From: Nitrospirota bacterium
GTDB taxonomy: Bacteria > Nitrospirota > Thermodesulfovibrionia > Thermodesulfovibrionales > JdFR-88
Length of the DNA stretch: 15,026 bases
Reading direction: 5' to 3'
NCBI GenBank assembly: GCA_021790695.1
Contig: JAJYGJ010000133.1
Location: 1-15,026, forward strand
This document shows positions 7,226-13,371 of this stretch, in pieces. The stretch's first letter is position 1. Each line of letters opens with the position of its first letter. The translations under genes were made by a program, and so were the position numbers. The notes under the pieces are model-generated. The model was not told the origin of the DNA. It ran no database searches and was given only the letters and a program-made list of their open reading frames with translations.

Positions 7226-8641
7226 TCAGCTTTCCCTATAATTTTGTGTGTGGTTCTTACCATATTCTGCCGGGTTGGGTGGCGCTTCAAACCGTGCTTT
7301 CTCCCTGATTTCCTCATAGGTCGGCCTGGTTTGGTATCTAAATTTTATCAAGACATAAATAAAGGAAAAAACATAACAAAGACTTGTGGACAGGGCAATG
7401 CCTGCGATATTAAACGGTTTCATCAACACGTAATTGAAAAAAACATTCAGCAGACACATATAAAGGGCGCTTTTCATCAGGACCCTGGTGTTTTTAAGGA
7501 CGACGTGCCCTTTCACGTAGACGCTGCCCAGCATATACGGCACAAAACCCAAAAGCAGACATATCCAAACCAGGCCCACGCCGGGCAGCCTTGCGCGATC
7601 GAACGCGCCCCTGCCATAGACTAAATTGACGACAGGCCCGTGCAGGAGGATAAGAAAAAAGACGATGATAAGAGAGCCGCCCCCCACTAATTTTACGGCC
7701 TTTCCGATATCGGCCGCCAGTTGTTCCCGGCCGGATTCGTAATACCTCTCGCTGAAATGGGTAAGCAGTGTCACCATTAAACCCGACTGCACGAAAGCGG
7801 CCGGCAGCATGTACAGCCTTTCCGCGTAATAGAGCACGGACACGCTTCCCTTTCCGAGCCATGAGGCCATCGTCTTGTCAATCAGCGGACTAGTCCCGAG
7901 GGCCGCCAGACCTATCATCTGAAAGGACGCGGTCTTCAGGAATTCACGGATCGACGGTGACAGACGCAAAGAGATGCGCGGCCTGAAGAGCGCCCCGCGC
8001 CATATGACGCCGGCCAGAACCGCAAGGCGCAACGCCTCGCCCGCGACATAGCCGCAGGCGATGGCGTGCACGCCCAGGGTCCCCTTGAAAAGAAAAATGA
8101 ACCCGAGGACCGTTACCCCCCTGAAAACGGGAGAGATCGCCGGCAGGGCAAATTTTTTGTATGCGTTAAGGGCGCCGGTCAGCACGCTCGCCCAGACTAT
8201 GAGAATAAGGAGCGGCATGGACTCCAAAAGAATCCGGAAGGCCATATCCAGGGTGTTTGCGTCAAACCTGGTCAGAACGGACAAGACGGGCCTGGCGGCC
8301 GCAAGCACAATAACGGACAGGGCCAGCAGCGCGACGCCGCTTACGCCGAGGATATTGCCCACGAGCCGCCCCGCGTCATCGTTCTTCGATCTTGCCTCCG
8401 TTATGTACGGCACTATCACGCACTCGATAACCGAAGCAAAAATGCCCGAGGCAAACAGGATTATCCCATACGAGAAGAAAAAGGCGTCAGTCCCGGAGCT
8501 TACGCCGAACCAGGCGGCGATGAAAAAAGGTATAAGGAGCCCCCCCGCCCTGCCCAGAGTGCTTAAAACGGTGGTGCTGACGGTGTCCCTCACCAGGGGG
8601 CGGCCGCGCAGACCCGAGATGGATTTCCAGTTTAGCTTCAT
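7226..8641 (-). CDS. MurJ/MviN-fold polysaccharide flippase (probable Wzx role)
   Basis: A 471-residue polytopic inner-membrane protein of the MOP exporter superfamily, closest in pattern to MurJ/MviN. Near the N-terminus it shows TDAFFFSYGI (51-60) and ECVIVPYI (73-80), and further on a conserved YYAERLYMLP stretch. These match the places of the TDAFF and FVPIL segments of MurJ. About 12-14 hydrophobic helices are visible. It is somewhat shorter than E. coli MurJ (about 511). Two arginines needed in MurJ (Arg24 and Arg52 of E. coli, from memory) are hydrophobic or small here, while the Arg18 place keeps Arg31. This suggests transport of an undecaprenyl-linked repeat unit rather than lipid II. 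The ATG at 8641 has a poorly spaced GGAGAG and overlaps the stop of a possible short ORF as ATGA. The last 80 or so codons are AT-rich (28% GC over 7321-7380). Confidence 0.87.
   Translation of the reverse strand: MKLNWKSISGLRGRPLVRDTVSTTVLSTLGRAGGLLIPFFIAAWFGVSSGTDAFFFSYGIILFASGIFASVIECVIVPYITEARSKNDDAGRLVGNILGVSGVALLALSVIVLAAARPVLSVLTRFDANTLDMAFRILLESMPLLILIVWASVLTGALNAYKKFALPAISPVFRGVTVLGFIFLFKGTLGVHAIACGYVAGEALRLAVLAGVIWRGALFRPRISLRLSPSIREFLKTASFQMIGLAALGTSPLIDKTMASWLGKGSVSVLYYAERLYMLPAAFVQSGLMVTLLTHFSERYYESGREQLAADIGKAVKLVGGGSLIIVFFLILLHGPVVNLVYGRGAFDRARLPGVGLVWICLLLGFVPYMLGSVYVKGHVVLKNTRVLMKSALYMCLLNVFFNYVLMKPFNIAGIALSTSLCYVFSFIYVLIKFRYQTRPTYEEIREKARFEAPPNPAEYGKNHTQNYRES
7230..7237 (-). 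promoter_or_regulatory. Ribosome binding site that sets the methyltransferase start
   Basis: AGGGAAAG on the minus strand, within the last codons of the flippase and upstream of the ATG at 7224. It favours the short methyltransferase over the 31-residue-longer form. Confidence 0.65.
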
Positions 8642-8865
8642 CTCTCCGGCACCGGCTCTTTATTCATGGACATGGTATTCGCGCCGGTTTCCTTTTCAGG
8701 ATTCCTCTCCCCTATGCGGCGGCCGCCGGAGCATGCCTGGTCATGAGAAAAAAGAAAAAGAGTTTTTTTCATGATCCCTTGCCCCATAGGCGTTCCCGTT
8801 TCCGCCATTCCGGCGAATGGGTTAACAATAACACCCTGACATTGCACCGTGGTTACAGTTCCATG
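8642..8865 (-). other. Gap between the beta-helix gene and the flippase, with a possible short leader ORF
   Basis: These 224 bases lie downstream of a terminator and upstream of the flippase, so a promoter or regulatory leader would be expected. I see no convincing -35/-10 or sigma-54 pair. A short ORF of 44 codons runs from an ATG at 8772 (MKKTLFLFSHDQACSG...) to a TGA at 8638-8640, overlapping the flippase ATG by the ATGA arrangement. The frame is open upstream to 8847. It has a weak CAAGGGATC ahead of it and no recognised family. It could be a coupling leader peptide or chance. An A/T-rich imperfect inverted repeat (8742-8773, CATGA arms) covers its start. Confidence 0.3.
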
Positions 8866-8885
8866 AAAAATTGCCCCTCCGGGGC
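8866..8885 (-). terminator. Short intrinsic terminator at the end of the beta-helix gene
   Basis: On the minus strand GCCCC-GGA-GGGGC (8885-8873) forms a 5-bp GC hairpin with a 3-base loop, followed directly by AATTTTT. The hairpin begins at the last base of the TAG stop. The stem is short but fully GC, so a moderate terminator is likely, separating the right and left halves of the locus. Confidence 0.7.
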
Positions 8886-10525
8886 TACCTCTCAGCCGGC
8901 AGCAAAACCGTGTCGTTGCCCAGGAAGGTGTTTCCCGCTATCCTGTTGTGGCCCGAATAGGTGACATTGCCGATATCCCTTTGGACCGGAGCGGTTGTGC
9001 GGGGTCCTTTAAAGGTATTGTTTACTATCGAAATGTAATCATCGGGACCGCCGTGCCTCCTGAAAAGAAGATGGGTGTTGTCGAAAACATTATTCCTGAA
9101 TTCAAGGCCGGACGCCCCGAAAACCGCTATGCCGACCCTGTTTTTGACGGACAAGTCCTTAAAAGTGTTTCCGGTCACTTTCATGTTCATTACATTTATG
9201 TTTTTTTGCGAATAGGATATGTACGGGTCCAGGGCGCAGTCCTCAAATACGTTGCCGGCCATGACCGCGCCCTTGACCCCGAAGACCATAAAGGCCCTCT
9301 TCGTGTTTTGCACGATGTTACCGCTTATGAGTATGTTATTGGGCTGCGTCTTGCCGCCGGCCAGTTGTGTCTGCCCGACATAAATTCCACCCGATGTGCC
9401 GTCTCCAAGGATATGATTTCCCGATATCTCCACGTTTTCCAGGGGATGGTCCAGCCTGCCCACGGCCCCGGGGATTGAAACCGCGATGACATAGCCCCCG
9501 CCGATGTTTTCGAACCTGTCTCCGGACACCATGATATTTCTGATGATGTCATATCTGTAGTCGGGCTCGAAGTCGATCGCCCCGGGCATATCTGGCCGCG
9601 ACGTATTCATGAACAGGCATTTCACGATGGCGATCCCGTCGCAGTCGATTACGCTTATGCCGTTTCTGTTGTCTCTGTTGACCCCGTCAAAAAGGCATCC
9701 GGATATGGTTATCCCCGAACTGTGCAGTATGCGCCCCGGCGCCTTCACCGCGTCTATATACACGCCGTCGCCGCGGAACCCCACGAAATTGCATTTTTCG
9801 ATATTGACGCCGGACGCCCCCCTGATGTCCAGCAGCATTTTGAATTCGGAAAACCCCTCGCTTTCCACCGCCCCGCGGAAGGTAAGATGGTTGAACCTGA
9901 TGTTGCGCCGTTTGCGGCCGGGCGATTTCACTTTCCCGTTGTCGGGGTTGGTCGTAACGCAGCAGCCGGCACCCTTTTTTTGCTTCAAAATCGCCCTTCT
10001 GCTCCGGCCGATAACTGCAATGTTGGATTTAATCCCGACTGAATCCATGATGTAAATTCCATCCGGCACATATAGCTCGCCGCCCGCATCTGAAAAGGCG
10101 TTGACTGCCGCCTGAAAGGCGAATGTGTCATCGGTCCTGCCGTCTCCCTTTGCCCCCCACCACTGAGGATATACGCGCTGTTTCCCGCGGCGCCTGTCAA
10201 AGACCACATTTCCGCTGCCCGTGAAGATACGCGCCGCACGGGCCTCGAGCGGCCCATGCAGCGTAAGCGTCCTGCCGGCCGCCACATCGATCGCCGCGCC
10301 GGCGGAAAGCCTTAATTTGATGTTGCCCGGCACTTCGAGGTCGTCCGGTACAAACCAACTGCCCGGTGCAAGCATAACCGTCCCCGGGGAAGCGCCCGTG
10401 GTCCCGATAACGTCCCGCAAATCTCTTTGAGCGCTCTGCAGGGGCCCCGGACAGACCAGCATGAGGCTGCACCAAACGAAGGCCGCCGTCAAGAACGCGG
10501 CGCCCTGAAGACGGCTATTCGGCAT
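8885..10525 (-). CDS. Exported right-handed parallel beta-helix protein (Pectate_lyase_3 type)
   Basis: A 546-residue secreted or periplasmic protein. Residues 1-32 form a Sec-type signal (hydrophobic core about 8-28, likely cut near LQSAQ). Residues 118-135 contain VYPQWWGAKGDGRTDDT, the hallmark opening of Pectate_lyase_3/glycosyl hydrolase 28-like beta helices, followed by AFQAAVNAF and GGELYVPDGIYIM. From about 205 to 540 short repeated units such as NIEKCNFVGF, GITISGCLFDG, VEISGNHI, ILISGNIVQN, MKVTGNTFKD, LEFRNNVFDN and NRIAGNTFLGN are PbH1-like coils. The family includes polysaccharide lyases, hydrolases, C5 epimerases and phage tailspikes; the exact reaction cannot be read off. It starts 44 bases after the UDP-glucuronate epimerase-like gene, with GGGTGA near the ATG. 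A role on a uronate-containing polymer is inferred from that pairing. Confidence 0.85.
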   Translation of the reverse strand: MPNSRLQGAAFLTAAFVWCSLMLVCPGPLQSAQRDLRDVIGTTGASPGTVMLAPGSWFVPDDLEVPGNIKLRLSAGAAIDVAAGRTLTLHGPLEARAARIFTGSGNVVFDRRRGKQRVYPQWWGAKGDGRTDDTFAFQAAVNAFSDAGGELYVPDGIYIMDSVGIKSNIAVIGRSRRAILKQKKGAGCCVTTNPDNGKVKSPGRKRRNIRFNHLTFRGAVESEGFSEFKMLLDIRGASGVNIEKCNFVGFRGDGVYIDAVKAPGRILHSSGITISGCLFDGVNRDNRNGISVIDCDGIAIVKCLFMNTSRPDMPGAIDFEPDYRYDIIRNIMVSGDRFENIGGGYVIAVSIPGAVGRLDHPLENVEISGNHILGDGTSGGIYVGQTQLAGGKTQPNNILISGNIVQNTKRAFMVFGVKGAVMAGNVFEDCALDPYISYSQKNINVMNMKVTGNTFKDLSVKNRVGIAVFGASGLEFRNNVFDNTHLLFRRHGGPDDYISIVNNTFKGPRTTAPVQRDIGNVTYSGHNRIAGNTFLGNDTVLLPAER

Positions 10526-10569
10526 AAAAAATCACCCAAAAAGGCGCCATTTTTTTAAGAAGCCCTCCC

Positions 10570-11580
10570 TTAATGGTTGTAATAACCCCTGTACCAGCTT
10601 ACGAAGCGTCTGATACCCTCTTCGATGGGCGTTGAAGGTTTAAAGCCCACGTCCGCCGTCAAGTCATCAACATCGGCAAAGGTGGAGGGTACGTCTCCCG
10701 CCTGCAGGGGAAGAAAATTCTTCCGGGCCTTCCGGCCAAGCTGCTCCTCCAGGACCGTGATGAATTCCATAAGCTCCACGGGATTATTGTTCCCTATATT
10801 GTAGAGCCGGTATGGAGCGAAGCTGGAGGAAGGATCGGGCCTGTCTCCGCGCCAGGCATGATCGGCGGCGGGGATGCTCTCAATGACACGCACGACCCCT
10901 TCGACGATATCGTCTATATAGGTGAAGTCCCTCTGCATCCGCCCCCCGTTGAAGACATCGATGGGCCGGTCCTCAAGGATGGCCCTGGTGAAAAGGAAGA
11001 GGGCCATGTCAGGCCGACCCCACGGGCCGTATACCGTGAAGAAGCGAAGCCCCGTGCAGGGCAGTTGGTACAGGGAGGCATACGTGTGCGCCATGAGCTC
11101 ATTGGCTTTTTTCGTGGCGGCATAGAGGCTGAGCGGGTGATCAACGTTATCGTGGACCGAAAAGGGCAGCCGCGTATTTGCGCCGTAGACCGAACTCGAT
11201 GAGGCGAAGACAAGGTGTTGCACCCGGCCGTGCCGGCATCCCTCGAGTATATTCATGAACCCCGAAAGGTTGCTGTCCACGTAAGAATTGGGATTGATCA
11301 GGGAATAGCGGACCCCCGCCTGGGCAGCCAGATTGACGACGATATCGAACCTCTCTTCCTTGAAAAGCCTTTCCATGGCCCCCCTGTCGGCGAGTTCTGC
11401 CTTTACCGGGTGAAAAGCCCGGCTCTCCTGCAGAATGGCAAGGCGCGCCTCCTTAAGGGTCACGTCATAGTAGGAGTTCATGTTGTCCAGTCCGACTACC
11501 GCATCGCCCATGTCGAGCAGTCTCTTAGACAGATGAAATCCGATGAAGCCGGCCGCGCCGGTTACGAGTATTTTTCTCAT
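10570..11580 (-). CDS. UDP-glucuronate 4-epimerase-like extended SDR enzyme
   Basis: A 336-residue NAD-dependent sugar-nucleotide epimerase, cytoplasmic. The Rossmann motif is TGAAGFIG (7-14), with the acidic residue in GLDNMNSYYD (30-39). The active site has the ASSSSVYG stretch (126-133) and Tyr153-X3-Lys157 in SLYAATKKANEL. LRFFTVYGPWGRPDMALFLF and MQRDFTYIDDIVEGV are typical of the UDP-GlcA 4-epimerase subgroup (CapI/LpsL type), as is the DNMNSYYD loop. The likely reaction is UDP-GlcA to UDP-GalA, feeding galacturonate into the polymer. The ATG at 11580 has AAGGAG upstream and sits 22 bases after the isomerase stop. A related specificity (UDP-GlcNAc or UDP-GalNAcA epimerase) is the main alternative. 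Confidence 0.9.
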   Translation of the reverse strand: MRKILVTGAAGFIGFHLSKRLLDMGDAVVGLDNMNSYYDVTLKEARLAILQESRAFHPVKAELADRGAMERLFKEERFDIVVNLAAQAGVRYSLINPNSYVDSNLSGFMNILEGCRHGRVQHLVFASSSSVYGANTRLPFSVHDNVDHPLSLYAATKKANELMAHTYASLYQLPCTGLRFFTVYGPWGRPDMALFLFTRAILEDRPIDVFNGGRMQRDFTYIDDIVEGVVRVIESIPAADHAWRGDRPDPSSSFAPYRLYNIGNNNPVELMEFITVLEEQLGRKARKNFLPLQAGDVPSTFADVDDLTADVGFKPSTPIEEGIRRFVSWYRGYYNH

Positions 11581-11602
11581 CTCTTTCTCCTTAAAGGTTG
11601 CT

Positions 11603-12598
11603 TTATTCCTGTTTCATGAGTATTTTCACGTCGGCCTTCCCCAGCAATTTTTCAGCCTGGAGTTTCGCTTCCTGCCTTGCCTTCTGCTGCACCAGATACT
11701 GTCGTATCCGTTCTTTCACGGCGTCGTACGCCAGGACGGTTTCCGGCTTCCTGTCGATAACCTTGAACAGGTGGAACCCATAGGGCGTCTCGACAATACC
11801 GCTTGTCTGCCCCGGCATCAGGCCGAAGACGACCTTTTCGAACTGCGGCGCCATCTGCCCCCTTCTGACATACCCCAGGTCGCCGCCATCTGCCCTCTCG
11901 GGACCGTCGGACTGCTGCCGCGCCAGGGCCGAGAAATCCTTGCCCGCCTGCAACTCCTTCAGAATCTTCCCGGCCTTCCGGCGCGCCTCCTGTTTTCGGG
12001 AGGCATCCCAGCCCGGATCCGATTTGATCAGGATATGTCCGACCCGGACCTGGAGCGGCTGCTTGAATAAATCGAGGTGCCCCTCGTAATAATTGACCAG
12101 ATCATTGTCCGTCACCTTGACGTTCGCGGCGAACCGCCCGATATACTGTCCGACTGAACTGTTTCTCTCCAGGCGGGACCGCAGTATGTCCTCCGAGATC
12201 GCCATCCTGCGCAACGCCTCCTTAAATCCAGCCTTGCCCGGGAACCGGTTCTCCAGTGCCCCGATCTCCTTATCCACCGCCCCTTCATCGGGCTTGATGC
12301 CCATTTTTTCGCTCTCCTGGTACAGGATCTGACGCCTGATCAGGCTTTCGAGCACTTCCTTTTGAACGGATACAACCTGGCCGCACGTGAGGGGCTTGCC
12401 CGATCCCAGGAGCGCCTTCTGGACAGCTAGGTCCTCCGCGTCGAATTCATCCATGTAAATCGGCGCGCTGTTTACGGTCGCCGCCACCTTGTCCGTTTGC
12501 CCCGGCTTCTGCGTCCCGCCACGGGCGGGCAGGGCCACGGCCAGAAATCCGATAACAATGAACACGATTTTGAAAGCTGAAATCCTATTTGGAAACAC
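11603..12598 (-). CDS. Periplasmic PpiC/SurA-type peptidyl-prolyl cis-trans isomerase
   Basis: A 331-residue exported folding factor. Residues 8-25 are a hydrophobic signal segment ending ALPARGG, with no lipobox cysteine. Residues about 35-170 form the SurA_N-like chaperone part (KVAATVNSAPIYMDEF, then VLESLIRRQILYQESEKMGI). Residues about 183-283 form the parvulin domain: VGHILIK (187-193), GGDLGYVRRGQMAPQFE (238-254) and GQTSGIVETPYGFHLFKVI (263-281). The C-terminal helix is rich in Lys, Gln and Ala. It probably assists folding of outer-membrane or secreted proteins of this locus, such as the porin. The start is set at the GTG at 12598, because GGAGG lies 5 bases before it. A GTG at 12604 is also in frame but is part of that ribosome site. 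It overlaps the coiled-coil gene by 14 bases. PpiC-type proteins called EpsD occur in exopolysaccharide clusters; no exosortase is visible here. Confidence 0.88.
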   Translation of the reverse strand: MFPNRISAFKIVFIVIGFLAVALPARGGTQKPGQTDKVAATVNSAPIYMDEFDAEDLAVQKALLGSGKPLTCGQVVSVQKEVLESLIRRQILYQESEKMGIKPDEGAVDKEIGALENRFPGKAGFKEALRRMAISEDILRSRLERNSSVGQYIGRFAANVKVTDNDLVNYYEGHLDLFKQPLQVRVGHILIKSDPGWDASRKQEARRKAGKILKELQAGKDFSALARQQSDGPERADGGDLGYVRRGQMAPQFEKVVFGLMPGQTSGIVETPYGFHLFKVIDRKPETVLAYDAVKERIRQYLVQQKARQEAKLQAEKLLGKADVKILMKQE

Positions 12599-13298
12599 TT
12601 GCACCTCCGCTTTTTTCCCTGATTTTTTGATCTTCGATCTCTTTCCGGTACTTCCGGGTGAGGTGTTCCAATTCGACTCGCTTTATCTGGGTCAGGGGCT
12701 CACTTTCCAAAAGGACGGAACCCAGTCCCTTGTCCCTGTATTTCTTTACGAGGTCCGCGGCGATTCTGCAGAGCGATGCGTTTTCCGACACGCAGCGACC
12801 GAGGTCCCGGGTTGTCTTATTCAATTCAGCCTGGAGCGTCTGCTTCTGCCCGGCGGTCTTTTTCAACGCCGTCCGGAGGTCCCGCTCGTCAGTCGTTGCC
12901 TTTTTCAGCTCCCGGGCCAGCTCACTGTTGTCCCGCTTCATCTGCCGGAGGCCGGCGAATGCCTTATAGTCCTGTTTTGTCTTTATCTCCAGTTCATGAG
13001 CCTGCGCCTTCAATTTTCCCACCTGTCCCGCCAGGGCCTTGTTTTCGCTTTCGAGCTTGCCCAGCTTGTCCTGATCGCTTTGGCGTTCCTGCTGCATGGT
13101 CGCGGCCGTCTCGGTTTCCTGCTCCGCCATGTCATTCTGCATGAGAGTGATCTTCCTGCTTACCTCTTTCATCCTGTACTCAAAAACCCTGCTTTCCTTG
13201 TTGATCTTGACCTGGCCTATGCCCAATCCGATGGCCAGGCCTGCGGCAAGAATTGCAACGGGGATTACGACCTTCAAAGGCAGGGGCAGGTTTTTCAT
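12585..13298 (-). CDS. Inner-membrane-anchored periplasmic coiled-coil protein, family not recognised
   Basis: A 237-residue protein. Residues 9-30 (VVIPVAILAAGLAIGLGIGQV) are a single membrane anchor after a short basic N-terminus; residues 35-165 are highly charged heptad-rich coiled coil (many Glu, Lys, Gln, Leu). A different C-terminal block begins at about 165, with two cysteines (Cys169, Cys177), then ADLVKKYRDKGLGS (180-193) and a mixed stretch with PLTQIKRVELEHL (201-213). This block looks like the functional or binding part, and the coil a spacer into the periplasm. The ATG at 13298 follows GGAGG. It lies between the porin terminator and the isomerase gene, which it overlaps. I cannot assign a function; an envelope scaffold linking inner-membrane machinery to the porin or isomerase is a guess. 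Confidence 0.8.
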   Translation of the reverse strand: MKNLPLPLKVVIPVAILAAGLAIGLGIGQVKINKESRVFEYRMKEVSRKITLMQNDMAEQETETAATMQQERQSDQDKLGKLESENKALAGQVGKLKAQAHELEIKTKQDYKAFAGLRQMKRDNSELARELKKATTDERDLRTALKKTAGQKQTLQAELNKTTRDLGRCVSENASLCRIAADLVKKYRDKGLGSVLLESEPLTQIKRVELEHLTRKYRKEIEDQKIREKSGGASVSK

Positions 13299-13307
13299 TC
13301 ATCCTCC

Positions 13308-13357
13308 AAAATAAAAAAATTGATATTCCCCGCGGCAATTTTTGTCCGCGGGGAATA
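13308..13357 (-). terminator. Strong intrinsic terminator after the porin gene
   Basis: A perfect 12-bp inverted repeat, TATTCCCCGCGG (13346-13357, minus strand) and CCGCGGGGAATA (13324-13335), with a 10-base loop. On the minus strand it is followed by TCAATTTTTTTATTTT. This is a textbook rho-independent terminator. Its T-tract ends only a few bases before the GGAGG of the coiled-coil gene, so downstream expression needs read-through, attenuation control or a promoter hidden in the hairpin region. Confidence 0.88.
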
Positions 13358-13371
13358 CGCCCGCTATCCAT

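Noticed and set aside
7225..7317. A 31-residue extension of the methyltransferase
   Set aside because: It overlaps the flippase C-terminus, and a good ribosome site points to the ATG at 7224.
8061..8774. A 237-codon plus-strand open frame opposite the flippase
   Set aside because: It is antisense to a well-supported membrane protein gene, and its translation has no family-like motif; a by-product of GC-rich codons.
10530..10562. A palindrome-like AAAAATGGCGCCTTTTT between the epimerase and beta-helix genes as a terminator
   Set aside because: GGCGCC leaves no loop for a hairpin and the arms are A/T only; more likely simple spacer sequence.
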